Shown: in pieces, positions 42,558 to 50,413 of the stretch | Layout: each line of letters begins with the position of its first letter | How positions within the stretch are numbered: position 1 is the stretch's first letter | NCBI RefSeq assembly: GCF_041021955.1 | Contig: NZ_CP158375.1 | Location: forward strand, 558,001-622,000 | DNA: 64,000 nucleotides | From: Caulobacter sp. 73W | GTDB taxonomy: Bacteria; Pseudomonadota; Alphaproteobacteria; Caulobacterales; Caulobacteraceae | Reading direction: 5' to 3' | Program-made: the position numbers and the translations under genes | The notes under the pieces: generated by a model | The model's input: the letters and a program-made list of their open reading frames with translations, nothing else | The model's database searches: none | What the model was told of the DNA's origin: nothing

Positions 42558-42577
42558 GACTCGACGAATCTCGAGTC
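42558..42577. promoter_or_regulatory. Cluster of three GANTC (CcrM) sites upstream of gcrA
   Basis: GACTC (42558-42562), GAATC (42566-42570) and GAGTC (42573-42577) lie within 20 bp. GANTC is the CcrM methylation target in Caulobacter and GcrA binds promoters at methylated sites, so this cluster would change methylation state as the replication fork passes. The density is far above chance. Confidence 0.7.
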
Positions 42578-42579
42578 GG

Positions 42580-42588
42580 TTATCAACA
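42580..42588 (+). promoter_or_regulatory. DnaA-box-like sequence upstream of gcrA
   Basis: TTATCAACA differs from the DnaA consensus TTATCCACA at one base, and TGTGGACAG (42598-42606) is a weaker match in the opposite direction. DnaA is known to activate gcrA in C. crescentus. Binding here is inferred. Confidence 0.5.
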
Positions 42589-42630
42589 TCTTGTTTCTGT
42601 GGACAGACGCAATGGCGCCTATTGTGTGCC

Positions 42631-42646
42631 TTAACTCCTGGTTTAC
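42631..42646 (+). promoter_or_regulatory. CtrA-like box upstream of gcrA
   Basis: TTAACTCCTGGTTTAC, 14/16 identical to the box in front of podJ and one base from TTAA-N7-TTAA. It is about 100 bp before the gcrA ATG. CtrA is known to repress gcrA in C. crescentus. Confidence 0.6.
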
Positions 42647-42747
42647 GATTAGTGGTGTGGAGGCCGGGGCACACCCGCCCTCCGACACAAGATGTTGTCC
42701 ATGACGCCGCGGGGGCGGCGCTGGACTAAGCGGCTGGAGGGTTGGCT

Positions 42748-43260
42748 ATGAGCTGGACCGACGAACGGGTCACCACGCTGAAGAAGCTTTGGCTGGACGG
42801 GCTTTCCGCCAGTCAGATCGCCAAGCAATTAGGCGGCGTCACGCGCAACGCCGTCATCGGAAAGGTCCACCGTCTGGGCCTGTCGGGCCGCGCTGCGCCT
42901 TCGCAGCCGAGCCGCCCGGCCTTCAAGACCCCGCGCCCGGCGCGTCCGGTCTCGGCGGCCCCATCGGCCCCGCGCCGCGTGGCGGAAGCTGTCTCGGCCA
43001 CGGCTCCGGCCGTTCCGGTCCAGCAACCGGTCTATCGCGTGGAAGAGCCCGGCTCGGCCACCGTGCTGACCCTGGGCGCGCACATGTGCAAGTGGCCGAT
43101 CGGCGATCCGTCGACCGACAGCTTCACCTTCTGCGGCCGTCGCTCGTGCGAAGGCGCGCCCTATTGCGTCGAGCACGCCAAGGTCGCTTACCAGCCGCAA
43201 CAGACCAAGAAGAAGTCGGGCGCGACCGAGCTGGCCCGCTCGCTGCGCCGCTACATCTAG
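42748..43260 (+). CDS. gcrA: Cell-cycle regulator GcrA
   Basis: A 170-residue protein, near the 173 of C. crescentus GcrA. ATG 42748 has GGAGG seven bases upstream. The N-terminal DNA-binding helices (SWTDERVTTLKKLWLDGLSA, IGKVHRLGLSGR) are the conserved GcrA signature. A proline/alanine linker follows (about 55-100). The C-terminal domain that contacts sigma-70 domain 2 carries HMCKWPIGDPSTDSFTFCGR and PYCVEHAKVAYQP. GcrA recruits sigma-70 RNA polymerase to CcrM-methylated GANTC promoters in S phase. The 3' end overlaps by 4 bp a convergent exported-protein gene. Confidence 0.97.
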   Translation: MSWTDERVTTLKKLWLDGLSASQIAKQLGGVTRNAVIGKVHRLGLSGRAAPSQPSRPAFKTPRPARPVSAAPSAPRRVAEAVSATAPAVPVQQPVYRVEEPGSATVLTLGAHMCKWPIGDPSTDSFTFCGRRSCEGAPYCVEHAKVAYQPQQTKKKSGATELARSLRRYI

Positions 43261-43652
43261 AACGACTGCCGGACGGCGGTGAACGTGCCGGTCTTGCCCA
43301 TGGCGAGCACCTGGCCGTTCATCGTCCGTCCACGCACCGTGCCGGTATATCGCGCGTCGAACTCATAGAAGGTCCAGCGCGTCCGATAGGACCAGGACAG
43401 ACGATCGTCCTTCACCGCCGCGTACATGAGGGGGTGGCGCTTGCCGCCCTTGATCTTGGCGTGGCTGGTCTCGCCGTCCACGCACTCGCCGCTGATGCGG
43501 CCGCCCAGCTCGGTGAAGCGGCAAGTGACGGTGAAGGTCAGCGGCCCCCACTTGCCATGCACAAGCCAAGTCCCTGGCACGGGCGCGACAGGAGCCGCCT
43601 TGGCGGACCCCGCCAGGAGCAAGAGCGCCATGACAGGCGCAAGAAACTTCAT
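43257..43652 (-). CDS. Small exported protein, hypothetical
   Basis: A 131-residue protein starting at ATG 43652. Residues 1-20 are a Sec signal (FLAPVMALLLLAGSAKA). The mature part is a small beta-rich domain: GTWLVHGKWGPLTFTVTCRF, GRISGECVDGETSHAKI, WSYRTRWTFYEFDARYTGTV, RGRTMNGQVLAMGKTGTFTAVR. Repeated short strands with Gly-Thr turns and a Cys pair suggest a lipocalin-like or calycin barrel, periplasmic. I do not recognise a named family. Its end overlaps the gcrA stop by 4 bp on the other strand. Confidence 0.75.
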   Translation of the reverse strand: MKFLAPVMALLLLAGSAKAAPVAPVPGTWLVHGKWGPLTFTVTCRFTELGGRISGECVDGETSHAKIKGGKRHPLMYAAVKDDRLSWSYRTRWTFYEFDARYTGTVRGRTMNGQVLAMGKTGTFTAVRQSF

Positions 43653-43759
43653 GATGCACTCAAGAGAACCGGTGTCGGGGGACTGCCCATCCTGACGCGA
43701 CGGAACTTTCGAGATCATTGACGCCTGACGCCTGCGACAACGCGCCCTATGCTGAAGCC

Positions 43760-45175
43760 GTGACCGACTCCGACGCCGCCACCAACGCCTCCGCCTATTC
43801 CGTCTCGGAACTGGCCTTCGCCCTCAAGCGGACGCTGGAGGATTCCTATGGCTTCGTGCGCCTGCGCGGCGAGCTGTCGAAGGTCACCTTCCATTCCAAC
43901 GGCCACGTCTATCTGACCATCAAGGACGACAAGGCCGCCATCGACGGCGTCGTCTGGAAGGGCAGCGTCCGCAACCTGCAGGTCCGCCCCGAGCAAGGGC
44001 TGGAGGTGATCGTCACCGGGCGCATCACCACCTATCCGGCCGGATCGCGCTATCAGATAGTCATCGAGGGGATGGAGGCCGCCGGCGTCGGCGCCCTGCT
44101 GGCCCAACTGGAACGGCTGAAGGCCAAGCTGGCCGGCGAGGGTCTGTTCGAGGCGGCGCGCAAAAGCCCCCTGCCCGCCATGCCCGCCGTGGTCGGCGTC
44201 ATCACCAGCCCGACCGGCGCGGTGATCCGCGACATCCTGCACCGCATCCGCGACCGCTGGCCCTGCCGCGTCGTGGTCTGGCCCGTGGTCGTCCAGGGCG
44301 ACGCCGCCGCGGCCCAGGTCTGCGCCGCCATCCGCGGCTTCAACGCCCTGCTGCCCGACCAGGAGATTCCGCGCCCCGACGTGCTGATCGTCGCGCGGGG
44401 CGGGGGCTCGGTCGAGGACCTGTGGCCCTTCAATGACGAGACCCTGGCGCGGACGGTGGCGGAAAGCGCCATCCCCCTGATCTCCGCCGTGGGCCACGAG
44501 ACCGACACCACCCTGATCGACTTCGTCTCCGACCGCCGCGCCCCGACCCCCACGGCGGCGGCGGAGATGGCCACCCCCGTCCTGTCCGAACTGCGCGCCG
44601 GGGTGGCCGACTACGAGCGCCGCCTGGCCCGTTGCAGCGGCCGGGTCCTGGAAGAGCGCCGCAACCGCCTGGCCGCCGCCGCCCGGGGCCTGCCGCGCCC
44701 CATGGACCTGATCGCCCTCGGTCAGCAGCGCTTCGACAACGCCGCCAGCCGCCTGGGCGCCGCTCTCAGCCGCAACGCCGACGCCCATGAGCGCGACCTG
44801 GTCCGCGCCGCCTCGCGCCTCAAGCCCGGCCTGCTGGAGCGGCCGCAGGTGCTGCAGGCCCAGCGCCTGGCCGAGTTCTCGGCCCGCATGAAGCCGGCCC
44901 TGGATCGTCGCCTGACCCGGATGGAGCAGGACCTCGCCGGCCTCGACAAGCTGCGCCGCTCGCTCGATCCCGACCGCCCGCTGAACCTGGGCTTCGCCCG
45001 CGTGCATCACGCCGACGGCTCTCTCGCCCGCTCGGCAGCCGCCCTGTCGAACGGCGAAGGCGTGACCCTGGTGTTCGGCGATGGCGAACGCGGCGCGGTC
45101 ATCGCCGGCGGCGGCGCGGCCCCCAAGGCCAAGGGCAAGCCGGCGAGCCCCGCCGACCAGGGCGATCTCTTCTAA
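43760..45175 (+). CDS. xseA: Exodeoxyribonuclease VII large subunit
   Basis: About 471 residues from GTG 43760 ([20 protein letters not shown]); TTG 43718 would add 14 residues of uncertain value. The N-terminal OB fold ([40 protein letters not shown]) is followed by the catalytic core with [35 protein letters not shown] and [28 protein letters not shown], then a long coiled-coil region and a short C-terminal barrel. With XseB it degrades single-stranded DNA in mismatch and recombination repair; xseB is not adjacent. The start of the next gene is 62 bp on. Confidence 0.93.
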   Translation: MTDSDAATNASAYSVSELAFALKRTLEDSYGFVRLRGELSKVTFHSNGHVYLTIKDDKAAIDGVVWKGSVRNLQVRPEQGLEVIVTGRITTYPAGSRYQIVIEGMEAAGVGALLAQLERLKAKLAGEGLFEAARKSPLPAMPAVVGVITSPTGAVIRDILHRIRDRWPCRVVVWPVVVQGDAAAAQVCAAIRGFNALLPDQEIPRPDVLIVARGGGSVEDLWPFNDETLARTVAESAIPLISAVGHETDTTLIDFVSDRRAPTPTAAAEMATPVLSELRAGVADYERRLARCSGRVLEERRNRLAAAARGLPRPMDLIALGQQRFDNAASRLGAALSRNADAHERDLVRAASRLKPGLLERPQVLQAQRLAEFSARMKPALDRRLTRMEQDLAGLDKLRRSLDPDRPLNLGFARVHHADGSLARSAAALSNGEGVTLVFGDGERGAVIAGGGAAPKAKGKPASPADQGDLF

Positions 45176-45237
45176 CGACGGCGGCGATGAAACGCAGGGC
45201 AAGAACCTGTTCTTGGGCCGCCGGATGCCTTAAATAG

Positions 45238-45459
45238 ATGACCATGAACGCTTACGATCGCCAGATGGGCTCCGACGCCGCCGTGCTGCACTTCGGTGAT
45301 GGCGAATTCGCCATCATCAAGCCGGGCCGCTACGTGGTCTGCGCCGTCAGCGGCAAAAAGATCCCCCTTCAGGCCCTGCGCTACTGGAGCCCGGAGCTTC
45401 AGGAAGCCTATGCCGGCCCGTCCGAAGCGCTGAAGCGCTGGCAGGAAACCCGCTCCTGA
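45238..45459 (+). CDS. DUF2093 domain protein
   Basis: A 73-residue protein (ATG 45238, or 45244) that is all DUF2093: AAVLHFGDGEFAIIKPGRYV, CAVSGKKIPLQALRYWSPEL and EAYAGPSEALKRW. The family is restricted mainly to alphaproteobacteria and has no known function; the two-strand core with one Cys suggests a small beta protein. It sits between xseA and an M23 peptidase and its stop overlaps the apparent CUG start of the latter. The xseA-DUF2093-peptidase order recurs in relatives, I believe, so they may be one transcript. Confidence 0.88.
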   Translation: MTMNAYDRQMGSDAAVLHFGDGEFAIIKPGRYVVCAVSGKKIPLQALRYWSPELQEAYAGPSEALKRWQETRS

Positions 45460-46283
45460 ACCGTCGCGGCCTGCTGGCCGGCGCGCTCGCCCTCGCGGGG
45501 ACGCCGGTCTTCGCCGCCGCACCGCCCCTCGCCCTCATCGGCCGCCCGCGTCAGGGCGGCTATCTGATGGGCCAGACCGCCCCCCGCGCAATCGTCAGCC
45601 TGGACGGGGTCGAGGTCGCCAAAGCCTCCCGCGCCGGCCGCTTCTTCATCGGCTTCGACCGCGACGCGCCCTCCGACGCCTTGCTGAGCGTCCGCCAGGG
45701 CGACGAGACCATCACCCACCGCATCGCCGTCTCGCCCGGCGACTTCGACATTCAGCGCATCGACGGCCTGCCCGCCGATCAGGTGTCGCCCCAGAACCCC
45801 GCCCTGCTGGCCCGCATCGCCGAAGAGGCCAGGCGCAAGGCCGTGGGCTTCGCCAGCCTCAACGACGATGACGGCTTCCATGAGGGCTTCCTGCCGCCCC
45901 TGCCGAACTGGCGGCTGTCGGGACGCTTCGGCGGCCAGCGGATCCTGAACGGCCAGCCCAACCGTCCGCACTACGGCGCCGATCTGGCCGGGCCCGTCGG
46001 CACGCCGGTCATGGCGCCCGCCCCCGGTCTGATCAGCTTCGCCGAGACCGGACTGCACTTCGAAGGGGGCCTGATCCTGATCGACCACGGCCAGGGGGTG
46101 GTCAGCGCCTACCTGCATCTGTCGCGCATCGACGTGCGGGCCGGCCAGCGGGTCCGCTCCGGTCAGGTCATCGCCGCTGTCGGCCAGGAAGGCCGCGCCA
46201 CCGGACCCCATCTGTGCTGGAGATTGAAGTGGCGGGGGCGAAATCTGGACCCCATGCTCCTGCTACGAAACGTCTCATTGTGA
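45456..46283 (+). CDS. M23 family metallopeptidase (apparent CUG start, twin-arginine signal)
   Basis: A LytM-type peptidoglycan endopeptidase. The usual start codons give only ATG 45567, which would remove the signal peptide; the same open frame extends upstream through NRRGLLAGALALAGTPVFAA, a twin-arginine signal, and its first codon is CTG 45456, overlapping the DUF2093 stop as CTGA. From there it has 275 residues. The M23 core has NRPHYGADLAGPVGTPVMAP (His and Asp zinc ligands), HLSRIDVRAGQRV (catalytic His), and GPHLCWRLKWRGRNLDP, where the usual H-x-H is H-x-C. The Cys could replace the His as zinc ligand, or the enzyme may be a non-catalytic activator of amidases. Nearest downstream gene is a receiver-domain protein. 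Confidence 0.75.
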   Translation: MNRRGLLAGALALAGTPVFAAAPPLALIGRPRQGGYLMGQTAPRAIVSLDGVEVAKASRAGRFFIGFDRDAPSDALLSVRQGDETITHRIAVSPGDFDIQRIDGLPADQVSPQNPALLARIAEEARRKAVGFASLNDDDGFHEGFLPPLPNWRLSGRFGGQRILNGQPNRPHYGADLAGPVGTPVMAPAPGLISFAETGLHFEGGLILIDHGQGVVSAYLHLSRIDVRAGQRVRSGQVIAAVGQEGRATGPHLCWRLKWRGRNLDPMLLLRNVSL

Positions 46284-46372
46284 GGCCGCCGAAAACAAGC
46301 TTCACCACCAGCGCTTTCTATTTGCGGTAGCACGCGCTATCCGCCCCTTGAGTAACGTGGGGATGTGAGTCG

Positions 46373-46885
46373 ATGTCCGCCGACCTCTCGGCGCTGCGCC
46401 TTCTTCTGGTTGATGACAACCAGCACATGCGGTCGATTGTCCGGCAGCTGTTCAAGGGCGTCGGACTGCACGACATCAAGGAAGCGTCCAATGGCGCGGA
46501 GGCTCTGCAGATCCTGCGGAGCTGGACCCCTGACTTCGCCATCGTCGACTACCAGATGGAGCCCCTGGACGGCGTGCAGTTCGCCGAACTGGTCCGCAAG
46601 TCGCCCGACAGCAAGGTCCCCTACTTGCCGATCATCATGCTGACCGCCTATGCCGACAAACGGCGGGTGTTCGAGGCGCGCGACGCCGGCGTCAACGAGG
46701 TGGTGGTCAAGCCGATCACCGCCAGCCAGCTGTTCAGCCGCATGAACGCGGTGATCTACCGGCCTCGCCCCTTCGTGCGGGTGCCCGAGGACGGCTATTT
46801 CGGGCCGGAGCGCCGACGGATCAGCGATCCCAACTATGACGGCCCCAAACGCCGGGCCGAGGAACAGCCCCCGTTGGAGATCTAG
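46373..46885 (+). CDS. CheY-like single-domain response regulator
   Basis: A 170-residue protein. Residues 8-125 are a receiver domain: LLLVDDNQHMRSIVRQLF (acidic pair), phospho-acceptor Asp in DFAIVDYQMEPLDGVQF, Thr in IIMLTAYADKRR, and Lys in EVVVKPITASQLFSRM. The 45-residue C-terminal tail (RPRPFVRVPEDGYFGPERRR, RISDPNYDGPKRRAEE) is proline/arginine-rich and has no DNA-binding fold. Such proteins pass signals by binding a partner. No kinase or chemotaxis gene is adjacent. It overlaps by 4 bp the convergent acyltransferase gene. Confidence 0.88.
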   Translation: MSADLSALRLLLVDDNQHMRSIVRQLFKGVGLHDIKEASNGAEALQILRSWTPDFAIVDYQMEPLDGVQFAELVRKSPDSKVPYLPIIMLTAYADKRRVFEARDAGVNEVVVKPITASQLFSRMNAVIYRPRPFVRVPEDGYFGPERRRISDPNYDGPKRRAEEQPPLEI

Positions 46886-47805
46886 GCCTTCAGACTGTCA
46901 TACGCCTCGGCCGACCAGCGCTTGTGCACCCAGAACCATTCGTGCGGCCGCTTGCGGATCTGCGCCTCGACCATGTCGTTGATGCGCCGCACGCCCGTCT
47001 CGATGTCAGCCGTGCGGTCGTCGGTATGCTCCAGGACGATGGGGTCATGCACCACCGCCTTGAACCGCGCGCCACGCGTGCGCTCCACCGTCATCGGCTG
47101 CAGCACCGTGCCAAACCGCAGGGCCAGGCGCGTCGGCCCCGGCGCCGTGTGGGCCAGGTGGCCGAAGAACGGCGCGGCGACGCCGCCGTTGAACTTCTGG
47201 TCGTTCATCAGCGCCACCGACTGACCGGTCTTCAGCGCCGCCAGCAGCTCCTTGGCCCCGTCCCCGCCCTTGGGCGCGAACAGGCGCACGCCATAGCGGA
47301 AGCGGCTCTTGCGGATGCGCGCGTCGACATAGGGGTTGTTGGCCGCGCGATAGGTGATCTGGCAATCGACGCCCGACTGAACGATGGCCGCGGGCATCAC
47401 CTCCCAGTTGGAGAAGTGACCGCTGATGAACACCACCGGCTCGCGCTTCTCGGCGATCTGGGCCAGGCGCTCGGCGTTCTTGATCTCCACCCGGTCCGGG
47501 GACAGAATGATGCGGTCCATGATCGGGAACTCGGCGAAGGTCCGCCCCACCTCGTCCCATTGCTTCTTCAGAATGTCCGCCCGCCAGGCGTCGTCCTTGT
47601 CCGGGAACGCCAGGCGCAGGTTGCGATCCGCCGTCTTGTGCGCCCCGGTCAGCGGACCCAGCGTGCGGGTCAGCGCCCCGCCGAAGGCGGACGCCCAGTC
47701 CACGGGAAGCAGACGCATCGCGCCGGTGAAGACGTCGAAGGCCAGGGCCTCCAGCCTCCAGGCCAGGTCCTGCGCGAAACTGGGACGGGTCTCAGACATC
47801 CGCAT
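46882..47805 (-). CDS. LpxL/HtrB family lipid A acyltransferase
   Basis: A 307-residue lysophospholipid-acyltransferase superfamily protein of the Lipid A late-acyltransferase type. It has an N-terminal hydrophobic/amphipathic segment (about 15-50). The catalytic HX4E is in VVFISGHFSNWEVMPAAI, and further blocks are SKSRFRYGVRLFAPKGGDGAKELLAALKTGQ (substrate loop) and ALMNDQKFNGGVAAPFFGH. The last residues RPHEWFWVHKRW are the conserved family end. It transfers acyl chains to lipid A precursors at the inner membrane. It stands alone. Starts at 47805 and 47799 are equally possible. Confidence 0.9.
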   Translation of the reverse strand: MRMSETRPSFAQDLAWRLEALAFDVFTGAMRLLPVDWASAFGGALTRTLGPLTGAHKTADRNLRLAFPDKDDAWRADILKKQWDEVGRTFAEFPIMDRIILSPDRVEIKNAERLAQIAEKREPVVFISGHFSNWEVMPAAIVQSGVDCQITYRAANNPYVDARIRKSRFRYGVRLFAPKGGDGAKELLAALKTGQSVALMNDQKFNGGVAAPFFGHLAHTAPGPTRLALRFGTVLQPMTVERTRGARFKAVVHDPIVLEHTDDRTADIETGVRRINDMVEAQIRKRPHEWFWVHKRWSAEAYDSLKA

Positions 47806-47956
47806 TGTCTAGGCCGCTTTCGCGTCGCCGGGCAACGTTCTTAGGCGGCGCGCATGGCGTGCTCGATATGTCGTCAAGGCGGCACATCCCTTGCGGTAAA
47901 GGCGGTCGGGCGTACCGATTCGGGACGCCCGGGGATCAACAGCTAGGGACTGTTCC

Positions 47957-48208
47957 ATGCCCATGAGCACCGATATCGACCTGCACCTGGGCAAACGCCT
48001 GCGCAGCCGCCGCCGCATCCTGGGCCTGACCCAGCAGCAACTAGCGGGCGCCTGCGGGGTGCGCTTCCAGCAGATCCAGAAGTACGAATGCGGCGCCAAC
48101 CGCATCTCGGCGGCCCGCCTGTGGCGGATCTCCGAGGCGCTGCAAGTGCCTGTCGGCTACTTCTATGACGGCCTGGAACAGCAACATCCGATGGCCGTCG
48201 CGGCTTAA
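47957..48208 (+). CDS. XRE-family transcriptional regulator
   Basis: An 83-residue helix-turn-helix protein: IDLHLGKRLRSRRRILGLTQ, QQLAGACGVRFQQIQKYECG, ISAARLWRISEALQVPVGYF. The recognition helix QQIQKYECGANR is characteristic of a small regulator group common in alphaproteobacteria. It has no effector domain and is monocistronic. A GATTC (GANTC) site at 47917, inside an inverted repeat GGGCGT/ACGCCC, is 36 bp upstream. Confidence 0.85.
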   Translation: MPMSTDIDLHLGKRLRSRRRILGLTQQQLAGACGVRFQQIQKYECGANRISAARLWRISEALQVPVGYFYDGLEQQHPMAVAA

Positions 48209-48256
48209 CGGCCGCGCGTCCTTCCATGGCGGCGCGGCATCGGATAAGCCGAGGCC

Positions 48257-49075
48257 ATGCTGCCCGCTGATCGTCTCGCCGACCTCGACGCCTTCCTCAT
48301 CGCGCTGAACCGCGCCTCCGGAGAGGCCATCCTGCCGCTGTTCCGCGCCGACCACGGCCTGGAGGACAAGGGCAAGGCCGGCGCCTTCGATCCCGTCACC
48401 GAGGCCGATCGCGGCGCGGAGGCGGTGATCCGCAAGCTGATCACCCAGCACTATCCCGAACACGGCGTCATCGGCGAGGAATACGGCGAGGATCGCCCCG
48501 ACGCCGAGTTCGTCTGGGTCCTCGACCCCATCGACGGCACCCGGGCCTTCATCTCCGGCCTGCCGCTGTGGACCACCCTGATCGCCCTGCGCTGGAACGG
48601 CGCGCCGGTGCTGGGCTCCGTGGGCCAACCCTATCTGGACGAGATCTTCATCGGCTCCGCCGCCGGCTCGCGCCTGATGTCGCGCGATCAGACCCAGGCC
48701 CTGCACGTCCGCGCCTGTCCCGAAATGGCGCAGGCGGTGATCTCCACCACCGACCCGCAGGCCTGCTTCGACAGCCCCGAGCGGGCCGTGTGGGACGACG
48801 TGCGCGGCGTTACGCGCCTGGCCCGCCTGGGCTGCGACGCCTACGCCTACGCCATGGTCGCCATGGGCAAGATGGACATGGTCATCGAGGCGGGCCTGAA
48901 GGCATGGGATGTCGAGGCGGCCATTCCCCTGATCGCCGGGGCCGGCGGCGTGACCACCGACTGGCGCGGCGACGAGATCGGCAAGAACGGCGGCCAGATG
49001 CTGATCGTCGGCGACAAGGCCCTGTTGGACCCGACGCTCGAGCTGCTCGCGCCGGCGGCCAAAGCCCAGCCCTAA
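48257..49075 (+). CDS. hisN: Inositol-monophosphatase-family phosphatase, probably histidinol-phosphatase
   Basis: A 272-residue Mg2+-dependent phosphatase. Metal-site motifs are DPVTEADRGAEAVIRKLI, HGVIGEEYGEDRPDAEFVWV, the signature DPIDGTRAFISGLPLW, and WDVEAAIPLIAGAGGVTTDW. In alphaproteobacteria this subgroup (GTRAF rather than GTxNF in the signature) includes HisN histidinol-phosphatase, which replaces the HisB domain. No his genes are adjacent, so the assignment rests on sequence. It overlaps the following convergent gene by 4 bp. Confidence 0.82.
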   Translation: MLPADRLADLDAFLIALNRASGEAILPLFRADHGLEDKGKAGAFDPVTEADRGAEAVIRKLITQHYPEHGVIGEEYGEDRPDAEFVWVLDPIDGTRAFISGLPLWTTLIALRWNGAPVLGSVGQPYLDEIFIGSAAGSRLMSRDQTQALHVRACPEMAQAVISTTDPQACFDSPERAVWDDVRGVTRLARLGCDAYAYAMVAMGKMDMVIEAGLKAWDVEAAIPLIAGAGGVTTDWRGDEIGKNGGQMLIVGDKALLDPTLELLAPAAKAQP

Positions 49076-50019
49076 AGGGCGGCCGCCAACGCGTCGAACT
49101 CCCGCCAGAAGACCGCGCGCTTGTCGTCCGTCTCCATCAGGATCTCGTGGTAGCTGCCAGCGACCTCGATGAACTTCCCCTTGGGCAGACGGCCGGCCAC
49201 CATCCGGGCGTCAGGATTCCAGACCAGCTTCTCCTCGCCGGCCGACAGGATGACGACCGGGATCGTCACCTTCTCCAGCCGCCCCGGCGCCCGCATCCAG
49301 GCGAAGGCCGACAGGGCGAAATCCACCCAGCCCCAGGTCACCCCGCCCAGGTCCAGGTCGGGATTGGCGGCCAGTTGCGTCATCCACGCATCGTAGCGGC
49401 CCTTGTCATGGGTCAGGACCTGTTCCTCGAACGCGGCGGCCCCGCCGCCGCCCTTGCCGGCGGCTTCCGACATATAGACGCCCCCCCGCCCGATCAGCGT
49501 CTGCACGGACGCCATGGCCCGTCCCATCCAGAACGGACGCCCGCCCAGCGGCAGGCCCAGCATGGGCGCCGACAGGATGGCGCCGCTGAACCGCGTCTCG
49601 CCCCGCGTCAGGGCCAGCATGGTCAGGCACCCGCCCATGGAATGCGCCATGGCGATCCACGGCTTGGGCAGGCGGCTTTCGAACTGCGCCAGCAGGGCCT
49701 GGTAGTCGATCATGAAGTCGGCGTGGCCGGCCGCGTGGCCCTTCAGCCGATCCGGCAGCAGGCGCTGCGACAGCCCCTGCCCGCGCCAGTCATGGGCCAG
49801 CACGGTGAAGCCGCGCCCGGTCAGGTCGCGGATGACTTCGTAGTATTTCTCGATCGGCTCGGTGCGGCCGCCAGACAGCACGACCGAACCCTTCGGCGAA
49901 CCCGTCGCCGGAAACAGAGCGGCGCGAAGGGTCGCCCCCTTCGCGCCGGTGAACCATTCGGCCTGCCCCCCTGCGGGGACAGGCGCCTCGGCGATATCGA
50001 GCAGAGGCGCCGGCCGCAT
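49072..50019 (-). CDS. Alpha/beta hydrolase (monoglyceride-lipase/lysophospholipase-like)
   Basis: A 315-residue serine hydrolase; start ATG 50019, since the TTG one codon before has no better ribosome site. Nucleophile elbow is MAHSMGGCLTMLAL (Ser in GHSMG-like AHSMGG), oxyanion block is LSGGRTEPIEKYYEVIRDL, and VLAHDWRGQGLSQRLLPD is the conserved HDxRGxGxS. The acid and His lie in ILSAGEEKLVWNPDA and AGSYHEILME. This type is related to PldB lysophospholipase L2. It is the last gene of a same-strand run with SCP2 and the methyltransferase pair but separated by a few bases from SCP2. Confidence 0.88.
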   Translation of the reverse strand: MRPAPLLDIAEAPVPAGGQAEWFTGAKGATLRAALFPATGSPKGSVVLSGGRTEPIEKYYEVIRDLTGRGFTVLAHDWRGQGLSQRLLPDRLKGHAAGHADFMIDYQALLAQFESRLPKPWIAMAHSMGGCLTMLALTRGETRFSGAILSAPMLGLPLGGRPFWMGRAMASVQTLIGRGGVYMSEAAGKGGGGAAAFEEQVLTHDKGRYDAWMTQLAANPDLDLGGVTWGWVDFALSAFAWMRAPGRLEKVTIPVVILSAGEEKLVWNPDARMVAGRLPKGKFIEVAGSYHEILMETDDKRAVFWREFDALAAAL

Positions 50020-50027
50020 CAAGGCGA

Positions 50028-50333
50028 TCAGGCCTTGCTGAACAGGGCCTGCAGCTTGGGCTGCAGCGACATGGCCAGACCCATGTCCGACAGCTTCAGG
50101 CGGCCGCTCATGAACGCCATGGTGGCGTCCAGCTGCCCCTGGCTCATGGCGATCAGGTCCGCCAGGCTGAGGGTCATGGTCAGATCGGCCGGCTTGTCCT
50201 CGTTGCTGACTTCGCCGCCGTCGATGTGGATGAAACCGTCGCCCTTCAGGTCGAATTTCAGGCTCTTGCCGAGACCCGAGTCATCGCCCACGGCGCCTTT
50301 GATCTTGTCGGTGACTTCCTGCAGCGTGGCCAT
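50028..50333 (-). CDS. SCP2 sterol-binding domain protein
   Basis: A 101-residue single-domain protein: MATLQEVTDKIKGAVGDDSG, KFDLKGDGFIHIDGGEVSNE, ADLTMTLSLADLIAMSQGQL, DATMAFMSGRLKLSDMGLAM. That is the SCP2 fold at its normal size, with a hydrophobic pocket for lipids or acyl-CoA. The bacterial role is not settled; lipid transfer is the usual inference. It is 8 bp from the alpha/beta hydrolase start, so the two are likely co-transcribed and may act on the same lipid. Confidence 0.92.
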   Translation of the reverse strand: MATLQEVTDKIKGAVGDDSGLGKSLKFDLKGDGFIHIDGGEVSNEDKPADLTMTLSLADLIAMSQGQLDATMAFMSGRLKLSDMGLAMSLQPKLQALFSKA

Positions 50334-50413
50334 GCGACGCGCTCCCTCTAGTTGAATTGGCGGCCACCTTGGCCGGTGATCGACGACAAGTAAACAACGC
50401 TCAGACGTTGACG

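Noticed and set aside
43715-45202. 495-codon open frame on the minus strand over xseA
   Set aside because: Shadow; alanine/glycine/valine-rich with no recognisable fold.
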